The notes under the pieces: model-generated
What the model saw: only the letters and a program-made list of their open reading frames with translations
Told to the model about the DNA's origin: nothing
Databases searched by the model: none
Made by a program: the position numbers and the translations under genes
Shown here: one piece after another, positions 32,245 through 39,858 of the stretch
Position numbering within the stretch: the first letter of the stretch is position 1
Layout: the number at the start of each line of letters is the position of its first letter
DNA from: an uncultured Alphaproteobacteria bacterium
GTDB taxonomy: Bacteria; Pseudomonadota; Alphaproteobacteria; GCA-2731375
Length of the DNA stretch: 64,000 nt
Assembly: GCA_951812805.1 (NCBI GenBank)
Contig: CATOSZ010000014.1
Location: 62,001-126,000, forward strand
Reading direction: 5' to 3'

Positions 32245-32525
32245 TGCACGTCAGAATCGGAGACGATGCCAAAGACGATCTCCGACGAATCCGAGCCTAC
32301 CTGGAACCACGAAACCCCTCCGCCTGCGAACGTGTTCTCATTTCAGTTTTCGCCGTACTCGAACAACTTGAACAGTTTCCTTTTCTTGGTCGATTTGGCC
32401 GGGAAGAAGGTACACGGGAAATCTCCGTTCCGAAGTATCCCTATATTATCGTCTATTCAATTCCTGACGAGTACTACATCGATATCGAGCGGGTGCTCCA
32501 TTCAGCGATGAAGTGGCCGCCGTAA
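32244..32525 (+). CDS. RelE/ParE family toxin
   Basis: A 93-residue protein of the RelE/ParE superfamily. It begins MHVRIGDDAKDDLRRIRAYL, has RVLISVFAVLEQLEQFPFLGR, and the C-terminal motif VPKYPYIIVYSIPDEYYIDIE, close to the ParE consensus for the last strands. ParE toxins poison gyrase and RelE toxins cut mRNA; this sequence looks more ParE-like. The ATG at 32244 overlaps the antitoxin stop by 1 nt. Base composition is lower in GC than the flanking der gene. Confidence 0.8.
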   Translation: MHVRIGDDAKDDLRRIRAYLEPRNPSACERVLISVFAVLEQLEQFPFLGRFGREEGTREISVPKYPYIIVYSIPDEYYIDIERVLHSAMKWPP

Positions 32526-32605
32526 CCCGATCCCTCGCGTTCGCAGCTTCGCGATAGCCGCAGACCTTTTCCGCGGGAAAGGGGCACATATACAGGGGTG
32601 CAGCA

Positions 32606-32643
32606 AATCAACGTCGCGTCAAGAATGGACGGCTGTCGCCCGG
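32606..32643 (+). repeat. Imperfect direct repeat, copy 1
   Basis: A 38-bp segment that matches 34174–34211 at 29 of 38 positions, with an identical 13-bp core GACGGCTGTCGCC. The two copies flank the TMEM43-like gene. It lies in the 278-bp gap 32526–32803, which otherwise holds a small hairpin at 32565–32582 (CCTTTTCC/GGGAAAGG) and an AT-rich end. Confidence 0.55.
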
Positions 32644-32803
32644 CTCTCGCATTCGAGCGCCCCTGCGTGCCCTCCAGCGTGCGCTGATGGGCCAGGAACG
32701 AGGGGCTCAGAAGAACAGCGAGAACACCGAAAGCCCAAAGTCGGCCGTTGTTTTTTTTGTGTTCATCAAAAACTAATTATTGCCAATTTGATGAGAATCT
32801 GGT

Positions 32804-33910
32804 TTATTCCACCAGCTCCATCCGTCGATTGACGCGCCGTACCAGTGCCCAACTTCCTCCACAACTGGCGACGAAAAGCAATAGTACCAGGCTAGCGATC
32901 AAGGGCGCCTTGTGAAACCAAATGAGCCCGCATAATAATAAGACCGACGCCAAGGCGAGGAGGCCCGATTGCGCGAATAGGCCTGAGCGGACGAAAGCGT
33001 TCCCGGGACGGACCGTTTTGATGGGACCCAAGAGAAAATAGAAAGCCGGCCAGGCGACCGCGAAACAAAGGGCCCGGAGTATCCAGATCGTCATTTGGGC
33101 GTCGTCTTCGGCTTCCCCGAAGACAGCTCTTCGGCCAACCAGCCCGTGTTCCAGCAGGGCGATTTTATCGTCCCCCATCTCGCCTGGTACAACCCGCTCG
33201 CCATGCTGTTGGCCTACGACGGTGATCGACCCTGGCGGCGCAGAATGAAAGGTAATCCGCAGATCGCCGACACGGGGGGTCGCGGGATCACCGGAATGGA
33301 GGATGCCACCGGCCAAGGTAAATCGTTGAGCAAAGGCCGGATCCATCGTCGCGAGATGCTCCGCCGTTACGGGAAACAGGATGGTCTCGATCTTCCGTTT
33401 GAAGGCATCACCGAGTTCGAAATCGCCCAGTGTGATTGTCTTGGCCACGAGGTCGGCGCTGCCAAAGGGCATGGAATTAGGGTTCGCGTGGCCGTTCTGG
33501 TCGGTAAAGAGTTCTGATGGTATCCAGTTCCTGTGCCAGTCCTTTTCGTAGCTATAGGTGTTCGGCTTGCCCGAACGTTTGCGGACCGACTCCTGCCATT
33601 GGTACATCTCTACGATGCGGGTCAATCTCAAGGCTTGAGCTTTAACGGGAAAGAGGTCGTCGGCCAGCGTTTCTTGTGTCGTAGCCTGACCGGCAATATG
33701 AACGAAACCGCCTTCATTTGCAGGGTCGACAGGACTCGCTTCCACCGTGACGGACAGCAATCGACCGATGTTCAAGGTGTTGAGACGGTCGATCGCCTCA
33801 TTTTCCTTGACGAAGAGAACACCGAGGAAAATGCAAAGGAGAAGCAAGGCGCAAAAGGCATAGGTAAAGACACTGAGGACGGCAAAGAGTTTCTTTCGCC
33901 TCGACCACAT
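32804..33910 (-). CDS. TMEM43 family membrane protein
   Basis: A 368-residue membrane protein resembling TMEM43/LUMA (DUF1625). It has an N-terminal helix (VFTYAFCALLLLCIFLGVLF) followed by KENEAIDRLNTLNIGR. The central soluble region carries the family motifs VEMYQWQES, YSYEKDWHRNWIPSELF and ANPNSMPFGS. Three helices follow near the C-terminus (FAVAWPAFYFLLG, LALASVLLLCGLIWF, ASLVLLLFVASCGGS). Function in bacteria is unknown. It is isolated and opposite in strand to its neighbours. Confidence 0.85.
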   Translation of the reverse strand: MWSRRKKLFAVLSVFTYAFCALLLLCIFLGVLFVKENEAIDRLNTLNIGRLLSVTVEASPVDPANEGGFVHIAGQATTQETLADDLFPVKAQALRLTRIVEMYQWQESVRKRSGKPNTYSYEKDWHRNWIPSELFTDQNGHANPNSMPFGSADLVAKTITLGDFELGDAFKRKIETILFPVTAEHLATMDPAFAQRFTLAGGILHSGDPATPRVGDLRITFHSAPPGSITVVGQQHGERVVPGEMGDDKIALLEHGLVGRRAVFGEAEDDAQMTIWILRALCFAVAWPAFYFLLGPIKTVRPGNAFVRSGLFAQSGLLALASVLLLCGLIWFHKAPLIASLVLLLFVASCGGSWALVRRVNRRMELVE

Positions 33911-34267
33911 CTCGCCAACCCTCTTTTCGCCTCAGTTGGTTGAGCCGTCAGCTATCGCATACCCGGCGCAACCTAGCATTTTCTTGGTGATAGGTGCGCC
34001 ACTCCATCATCGACGTCACCATCGACGCCTTGGTATTCCTGGAAAGCTCGGCTCCAGATGGAACACCCTCCCTTCGTCAGCCAGGGCACAGGGGCACTCG
34101 TACAATAGATCATTTGTTTGACATATAATTTCATATTCGGGTGTGGAAGAATCATGTGGCGTGGGGGTCGGCACATCGAAGTTGCATCGAGAAGAGACGG
34201 CTGTCGCCTGGATGCCTCATATGCTAGGAATCTGGCCGTGGAATCCATTGATGAGGAGTCGAAAGCA
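33911..34267. other. Intergenic stretch, 357 bp
   Basis: No gene is supported here. The in-frame extension 34154–34267 upstream of the DUF4242 start could be coding (MWRGGRHIEVASRRDGC) but has no ribosome-binding site. TTGACA at 34118 is directly next to TATAAT at 34124, a pairing with no spacer, so TATAAT could be a -10 only with a poor -35. The region also carries copy 2 of the direct repeat. Confidence 0.4.
34174..34211 (+). repeat. Imperfect direct repeat, copy 2
   Basis: Partner of 32606–32643. In the frame that reads HIEVASRRDGCR here and QINVASRMDGCR in copy 1, six of the nine differences are at third codon positions, as expected for related coding DNA. This frame is continuous with the DUF4242 gene that starts at 34268. 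Confidence 0.5.
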
Positions 34268-34543
34268 ATGCGGATGTTCATGATCGAGCGAGACATTCCC
34301 GAGGTCGGCAGCCTGGAGCGCGAGGAGCTCCGCGGTGCGGCCGCGAAGTCGAACGAGGCGCTGCGCGAGCTGGCGCCGGCGATCCAGTGGCAGAATTCCT
34401 TCGTTGCCGGCAACAAGACGTTCTGCGTCTACCTCGCCGAGGACGAGGCAGTTATACACAAGCATGCGGAAATTTCCGGCTTCCCCGCCACCACGGTGAC
34501 CGAGATCCGGCGTCAGATCGACCCGACGACCGAGCGGGAATAG
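34268..34543 (+). CDS. DUF4242 (SCO4226-like) domain protein
   Basis: A 91-residue protein of the DUF4242 type: MRMFMIERDIPEVGSLEREE, then NEALRELAPAIQWQNSFVAG, KTFCVYLAEDEAVIHKHAE and SGFPATTVTEIRRQID. The ferredoxin-like fold is known to bind nickel in one actinobacterial member, but that function should not be assumed here. The ATG at 34268 has GAGGAG 9 nt upstream. It is convergent with the next gene, 3 bp away. Confidence 0.85.
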   Translation: MRMFMIERDIPEVGSLEREELRGAAAKSNEALRELAPAIQWQNSFVAGNKTFCVYLAEDEAVIHKHAEISGFPATTVTEIRRQIDPTTERE

Positions 34544-34546
34544 CCC

Positions 34547-35488
34547 TCAGCGGGTGAAGTCGACTGCGGTCGAGTTGCCGCCGCTGACGACGATGCCGAC
34601 GCGTTCGCCGGCCGCCGGTCTGTAGGCCCCGCTTTCGAGCGCGGCGAAGGCGGCGGCGGCGCCCGGTTCGACGACGACGCGCAGCAGGTTCCAGATCGTC
34701 TCGCGGGCTTTCGCAATGGCCGCGTCGTCGACCAGGGCGACTTGTGCGAAGTCGCGGGCCAACGGAAACATCAATTCACCGACCCGGCGCGGCGCGAGGC
34801 TGTCGGCGGCGATCCCGCCGGCCGGCGCGTCGACCGGTTCGCCCGCCGCAAGCGCGCGGTCCAACGTCGGCGCATCGACCGGTTCGACCCCGACCAGCCG
34901 CGTGCCGCCCCGATGCCAGGCCGCCGCACCGCCGAGCAGGCCGCCCCCGCCGACGGCCATCATCACCGTGTCGAGTTCTCCGGCCTGTTCCTCGAACTCG
35001 GCCGCCAGCGTGCCCTGGCCGAGGATGGTCATCGGATGGTCGAAGGCGTGCACCTCGACGGCGCCGGACTGCGCGATCCACTCGTGGCTGGCGGCCAGTG
35101 CATCGGCGTAGAAATCGCCGCCGACCACCAGTTCGGCACCATAGTCGCGGATGCGGGCGATCTTGGCGGGGGAGGAGACGGTGGGCACGAAGATGCGCGC
35201 CGGCACGCCCCGGCGCATCGCGGCATAGGCGACCGCGGCGCCGTGGTTGCCGCCCGACGCCGCGACCACGCCGGCGGCCGGCACCTCGCGACCCGTCAGG
35301 TGGGCGAAGGCACCCCGCACCTTGAACGAGCCGGAATGCTGCATCAGCTCGAGCTTCACCACGATGCGCCCGGCGTCGACGCCGATATCGGCACCGTCGA
35401 TCTCGACGGTCGGGGTCTGTCGGAGGAAGGGGCTGATCCGCGTGCGGGTCTCGGCGATGGCCGCGCGGGTGAGCGCTAGAGGTTCCAC
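34547..35488 (-). CDS. Threonine/serine dehydratase-like PLP enzyme
   Basis: Fold-type II PLP enzyme similar to threonine dehydratase and serine racemase, 313 aa. The PLP lysine is in QHSGSFKVRGAF, the phosphate-cofactor loop ASGGNHGAAVAYAA follows, and the glycine loop is MAVGGGGLLGG. There is no C-terminal ACT domain, so it is a catabolic-type, non-isoleucine-inhibited form. The start is a GTG at 35488 overlapping the dioxygenase stop by 13 bp, so the two are translationally coupled. Confidence 0.85.
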   Translation of the reverse strand: MEPLALTRAAIAETRTRISPFLRQTPTVEIDGADIGVDAGRIVVKLELMQHSGSFKVRGAFAHLTGREVPAAGVVAASGGNHGAAVAYAAMRRGVPARIFVPTVSSPAKIARIRDYGAELVVGGDFYADALAASHEWIAQSGAVEVHAFDHPMTILGQGTLAAEFEEQAGELDTVMMAVGGGGLLGGAAAWHRGGTRLVGVEPVDAPTLDRALAAGEPVDAPAGGIAADSLAPRRVGELMFPLARDFAQVALVDDAAIAKARETIWNLLRVVVEPGAAAAFAALESGAYRPAAGERVGIVVSGGNSTAVDFTR

Positions 35489-36348
35489 TCCTCGCTCCCC
35501 TCTTCGCCGGCGAGCGTGGTGCGCACCATGACGCGGGCCTGGTCGCCCGGATAGCCGTGGCCGCGATGCAGGACGCAGCGGTTGTCCCACATCACCAGGT
35601 CGCCCGGGCGCCATTTGTGCTTGTAGGTCCGCGGCGGCCGGCAGGCCTCCTCGCAGAGGGATTTCAACAGGCTGCGGCTTTCCTCGACCTCTTCGCCCTT
35701 GATGTGGCTCGCGTGGCGGCCGATGTAGAGCGCCTTGCGCGCCGTCTCCGGGTGCGTTCGGACCACCGGATGCTCGACCGGGGGGACGGCATTCCACTCC
35801 TCCTCACTCAGCGACGCCATGCCGCCGACCTGGCTCTGGCTCCAGACATAGCTGTGCACGACGGTCTTGCCGTCGATCCGCGCCTGCGTTGCCGCGTCGA
35901 GGTCGTCCCAGGCCGCGCGCATGTCGGCGTATTCCGTTTCGCCGCCCCGGCTCGGCACCCGGTCGGCGCGCAGGATCGAGGCCATGGAGGGCACCCGCTT
36001 GAACGAGCTGTCGGTGTGCCAGTAGGAATTACCCTTGAGGAAGAGGCCGTGATCGCTCTCCGGCGCCCAAACGCTGCCGTCCGGCTTCACGTTGGAGAGC
36101 ACGATGGTCTCCGGGTTGTCGCCGACGTTGTTGGCGGTAACGTTGCGCTCCAGCGCACCGAAGCGACGCGTGAAGGCGATGTGCGCTTCGTCGTCCAAGT
36201 GCTGTTCGGGGAAGACGAGCACCGCGTGCTGGTGCCAGGCGTCTCGGATGGCGCCGAAGGTGTCGTCGTCGAGCGCCCGCAGATCGACGTCGGTGACGGC
36301 GGCGCCGAGGGTGCTTTCGGTGGCTGTGATGGTGAGCGTCCCGGTCAA
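35476..36348 (-). CDS. TauD/TfdA-family 2-oxoglutarate dioxygenase
   Basis: Fe(II)/2-oxoglutarate dioxygenase of the TauD/TfdA type, about 290 aa. The iron ligands are the HxD in SYWHTDSSF and the distal His in NRCVLHRGHGYPG. The 2-oxoglutarate arginine is in GDQARVMVRTT. Substrates of this family include taurine, 2,4-D and other small acids; the neighbouring dehydratase does not settle it. I choose a TTG at 36348 (LTGTLTITATESTLGAAV) with GAGGAG just upstream; an ATG at 36414 adds 22 atypical residues. Confidence 0.87.
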   Translation of the reverse strand: MTGTLTITATESTLGAAVTDVDLRALDDDTFGAIRDAWHQHAVLVFPEQHLDDEAHIAFTRRFGALERNVTANNVGDNPETIVLSNVKPDGSVWAPESDHGLFLKGNSYWHTDSSFKRVPSMASILRADRVPSRGGETEYADMRAAWDDLDAATQARIDGKTVVHSYVWSQSQVGGMASLSEEEWNAVPPVEHPVVRTHPETARKALYIGRHASHIKGEEVEESRSLLKSLCEEACRPPRTYKHKWRPGDLVMWDNRCVLHRGHGYPGDQARVMVRTTLAGEEGSEEWNL

Positions 36349-36410
36349 TGGCCTCCTCGCGTTGGCCGGATGATGTCCGATTTTCCGCGAATTTTGAAGT
36401 CGCGCGCCAC

Positions 36411-38189
36411 TCACTCCGGCACGCCGGCCAGCCGCAGGCCTTCGACCAGTTTTTCGATGTGTTCGGGCCGCACGAACATCGGGTTCTTTCTGAGCGCCCG
36501 GAGATTGAAGCGCGGGATGAGGCGAAGCAGCTGTTCGGCATGCCGGCGGGCGTCGTCCATGCGGTCGAGCCGGGCATAGGTGCCGGCGAGCGTCACCAGC
36601 GCTCCGTAGTTCGAACTGTCGAGCTGCAACTGCCTGTTGGAGACCTCGATCGCGTTCTCATAGTCGCCCAGCATGTAGTAGGCGTGCCCCATGCCGTTCA
36701 ACAGCAAGCGCCCGCGCCCGTCGCGCGGATTGCTGCGCATCGCCTGCTTGCAGGCGGCGAGGCCACCCTCCAGGTCGCCGGAAAAGGTGAGCGCGAGACC
36801 GAGGATGCCGTAGGCCTCGGCGAAGTTGGGGTTGAGATCGACGGCGCGCCGGGCCGCGGTGACGGCGCTCTCCGGCTTGCCGGTGGTGCTCAGCACGAAG
36901 GCGAGGGCGTAGTGCGCTTCCGGGTTCGCGGGCGCCAGGCGCACGGCGTCCTCGGCCGCCGAGAGCGCCATCGTGAAGCCCATGCTCGCCGGTTTGACCC
37001 AGCCGTACATGCCGTCGTGAGCGTGGCAGAGGCTTTTGAAGGCATAGGCGTTGGCGAAGTCGGCCTCGATCCCGATCGCCTGGTCCAGCCGGTCGATCGC
37101 CTCGACGATGTCGTCCTTGGTCATCCGGTGAAACGCCGACATGGCCCTGAGGTAGAGGTCCCAGGCATCCAGGGTCTTCGGGCGCCGGGTTCGGACCCGC
37201 TCGATCTCCGCCAGGGTGACCTCGGGGCCGACCGCGGCCGCGATGCTCGCCACGATGTCGTCCTGCAATTCGAAGACGTCGTCGATCTGGCGGTCGTAGC
37301 GTTCGGCCCAGACATGCCGGTCGTCTTCCGCGTCGATGAGCTGGGCGTTGACGCGGACCCGATCGCCGGCGTGGCGGATGCTGCCTTCGAGGACGTAGCG
37401 CACGCCGAGTTCCTGACCGACCCGCTTCACGTCGACCGTTTCGCCCTTGTAGCGGAAGGCCGAATTCCGCGCGATGACGAACAGCCCGGCGAAGCGGGAG
37501 AGCGCGGTCGTCAGATCCTCGGAGATGCCGTCGGAAAAATATTCCTGCTCCGGGTCGCCGGACATGTTGTTGAAGGGCAGCACGGCGATCGAGGGCTTGT
37601 CGGGGATCGCTGGCGGGGCCGTCGGCGTCTCGTCCGGGCCGTCGTCTACCGCGCCGGGGGCCGCGTCTTCGCGCCAATGCCAGGTCCGAACGGGGACGGC
37701 GATGTTCTTCAAGGCCTGCTCGTCGCCGCCGGTGAAGTCGAGGGCGAGGCGGCCACGCACCTGGCGGACCACGTCGTCGGACAGGCAGAGCCCGTCGGGT
37801 TCCGCCTCGGCCTCGAGCCTGGCCGCGATGTTCACGCCGTCGCCATGGATATCGTCGCCGTCGACCACCACCTCGCCGAGATTGACGCCGATGCGCAGCC
37901 GGATCCGCCGATCCTCGGCGGTGCCGGCGTTGCGCGCCGCCATGCCGCGCTGGATGGCGACGCAGCATTCGACGGCGGCGACCGCGCTCGGAAATTCGAA
38001 CAGCAAGCTGTCGCCCGCGGTGCCGACGACCCGCCCGCCGCGGGCCTTCGTCTCGATGTCCCAAAGCTCCGCGCGATGGGCCCGCATGGCGGCGAGCGTA
38101 CCGGCCTCGTCGGCCGAAATCAGCCGGCTGTAGCCGACCACGTCCGCCGCGACGATGGCCGCGAGCCTGTGCTGTGTTTCCCCGTTCAT
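36411..38189 (-). CDS. Class III adenylate/guanylate cyclase with TolB-like and TPR domains
   Basis: A 592-residue multidomain protein. An N-terminal cyclase homology domain (about 1–170) has metal aspartates in AAIVAADVVGYSRL and TAGDSLLFEF, and the ribose/transition-state Asn and Arg in GDGVNIAARLE. A TolB-like domain (SIAVLPFNNMSGDPEQEYFS to about 340) and TPR repeats (NPEAHYALAFVLSTTG, NPNFAEAYGILGLALTFSG) follow. The residue three before the GD motif is Gly instead of the usual Lys that selects adenine. The start at 38189 is divergent from the cyclase–hydrolase gene, with 114 bp between. Confidence 0.85.
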   Translation of the reverse strand: MNGETQHRLAAIVAADVVGYSRLISADEAGTLAAMRAHRAELWDIETKARGGRVVGTAGDSLLFEFPSAVAAVECCVAIQRGMAARNAGTAEDRRIRLRIGVNLGEVVVDGDDIHGDGVNIAARLEAEAEPDGLCLSDDVVRQVRGRLALDFTGGDEQALKNIAVPVRTWHWREDAAPGAVDDGPDETPTAPPAIPDKPSIAVLPFNNMSGDPEQEYFSDGISEDLTTALSRFAGLFVIARNSAFRYKGETVDVKRVGQELGVRYVLEGSIRHAGDRVRVNAQLIDAEDDRHVWAERYDRQIDDVFELQDDIVASIAAAVGPEVTLAEIERVRTRRPKTLDAWDLYLRAMSAFHRMTKDDIVEAIDRLDQAIGIEADFANAYAFKSLCHAHDGMYGWVKPASMGFTMALSAAEDAVRLAPANPEAHYALAFVLSTTGKPESAVTAARRAVDLNPNFAEAYGILGLALTFSGDLEGGLAACKQAMRSNPRDGRGRLLLNGMGHAYYMLGDYENAIEVSNRQLQLDSSNYGALVTLAGTYARLDRMDDARRHAEQLLRLIPRFNLRALRKNPMFVRPEHIEKLVEGLRLAGVPE

Positions 38190-38303
38190 GGGGCCGAGTG
38201 TAGCAAAGCGACCGGGGGGCGAGATAGCGCACATGGCGGTGCCCGGTGGTAGAGAAGTGCCCGCCGTTTCGCTAGGTTCTCCGACCGGTTGCCGGAGGGG
38301 GAC

Positions 38304-39722
38304 ATGACCGATCCAAGCGCTACACGAAGGCTTGCCACGATCGTCGCCGCTGATGTCGTGGGTTACAGCCGTCTGGTCGGGCAGGACGAGGCGGGAACGG
38401 TCGCCGAACTGCGGCGATGCCGCGACGAGGTGGTCGACCCGGCCATCACCGCTCATGACGGGCGGATCGCCAATACGGCCGGCGACAGCGTGCTGATCGA
38501 GTTCACGAGCTTGCTTGATGGCGTCACCTGCGCGGTCGCCATTCAGGCGGCCATGGCGACGCGCAACGCCGGTGTGCCGGAGGATCGCGGTATCCGGTTT
38601 CGCATCGGCATCAACATCGGCGACGTCATCGAACGGGCGGGCGACATTCTCGGCGACGGCGTCAACCTGGCCGCCCGCCTGGAAGGATTGGCCCCTGCCG
38701 GCGGCATCTGCGTCTCCGAAAGCGTACGCAACGCGCTCGGGCCGAACGCGCCGGGAAAGCTTTTCGATCTGGGGCCGCAAACCCTGAAGAACATAGAGAG
38801 GCCGGTGCGGGCTTATCTTCTGGAGGCCGGCGAGGGACCGGGCGTCGAGCGGCTCGGCGCCGGCGACCAGGCGCGGGTCGGTTATTGCATGGCCGTCGAT
38901 GACATCAGCCTCGCCCACACGACCGTCGGATCGGGATACCCGCTGGTCATCGCCGGCGCCTGGATGACCCATCTCGAGCGTGAATGGGACGATCCGGCCT
39001 GGTGCAACTACCTCGCCGGGCTGGGGGAGAATTTCCGCCTGATCCGGTACGATCAACGGGGCAACGGCATGTCCGATTGGGACCGGGTCGAGATCGGTTT
39101 CGAACGCATGGTGGACGACTACGCGACGATCATCGATCTCTACGGGCACGAGAAGGTCGCGCTTTGGGGGAATTCCCAGGGGGCGGCGGTGGCCGCGGCC
39201 TATGCGGCCCGCAACCCCGATCGGGTATCGCACCTGATCCTCTATGGCGGTTACGCCCGCGGCCGGCGACAGCGGCGCGATCCCGAGGCGGAAGCCGAAA
39301 GCGTGGCCCTCGTCACGCTGATCCGCCAGGCCTGGGGGCGTGACAATCCGGCGATCCGCCAGACCATGACGTCGATGTTCATGCCGGATGCCACGGCGGA
39401 GGAGGCGGCCTGGTTCAACAACTTTCAGCGCGCCTGCGGGCCGGCGGAGAACATCGCCCGCTTCCGCGAGGTCTTCGACAGTATCGATATCACGGCGGAG
39501 CTCGACCGCATCGTCTGTCCGACGCTGGTGATCCATTGTGCCGGCGACGCGGTGGCGCCGTTGGCGGAAGGCCGCCTTCTCGCGGCCCGGATTGCGAACG
39601 CCCGGTTGGTCGTCCTCGACAGCGACAGCCACATGATGACGGGTCGCGATCCCGAATTCGCCCGTTGCCTCGACGCCGTGCGCGACTTCATGGCGGAGGT
39701 GATCGAGGCCGGGTCCGATTGA
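38304..39722 (+). CDS. Class III cyclase fused to an alpha/beta hydrolase
   Basis: A 472-residue two-domain protein. Residues about 10–185 are a cyclase homology domain (VAADVVGYSRL, NTAGDSVLIEF, GDGVNLAARLEG), with Asn where Lys usually selects adenine. Residues about 200–470 form an alpha/beta hydrolase: RLIRYDQRGNGMSDW, nucleophile elbow LWGNSQGAA, acid in VIHCAGDAVAP and histidine in LDSDSHMM. The hydrolase triad looks complete. The ATG at 38304 is preceded by GGAGGGGG. It is divergent from the TPR cyclase and could share its promoter region. Confidence 0.86.
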   Translation: MTDPSATRRLATIVAADVVGYSRLVGQDEAGTVAELRRCRDEVVDPAITAHDGRIANTAGDSVLIEFTSLLDGVTCAVAIQAAMATRNAGVPEDRGIRFRIGINIGDVIERAGDILGDGVNLAARLEGLAPAGGICVSESVRNALGPNAPGKLFDLGPQTLKNIERPVRAYLLEAGEGPGVERLGAGDQARVGYCMAVDDISLAHTTVGSGYPLVIAGAWMTHLEREWDDPAWCNYLAGLGENFRLIRYDQRGNGMSDWDRVEIGFERMVDDYATIIDLYGHEKVALWGNSQGAAVAAAYAARNPDRVSHLILYGGYARGRRQRRDPEAEAESVALVTLIRQAWGRDNPAIRQTMTSMFMPDATAEEAAWFNNFQRACGPAENIARFREVFDSIDITAELDRIVCPTLVIHCAGDAVAPLAEGRLLAARIANARLVVLDSDSHMMTGRDPEFARCLDAVRDFMAEVIEAGSD

Positions 39723-39858
39723 GGCGGATCGCGTTTGACCGGAAGCACCCGGCCGCCCCGTCCCGCGGCGACGGCGAACCGGCAGACAGCCTCGCCGTCA
39801 GTCCGGCTCGTCAGGCGGCGTTTTTCCGTCGGGCGCGGGCTAACTCGCCACCGAGGAG

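Noticed and set aside
34118..34129. TTGACA next to TATAAT as a sigma70 promoter
   Set aside because: There is no 16–18 bp spacer between the two hexamers; no good -35 lies at the right distance from TATAAT.
38190..39632. A minus-strand open frame that extends the 36411 cyclase gene to 1073 codons
   Set aside because: The extra part lies opposite the cyclase–hydrolase gene, lacks family similarity, and the true cyclase start at 38189 fits the family; it is a high-GC shadow frame.
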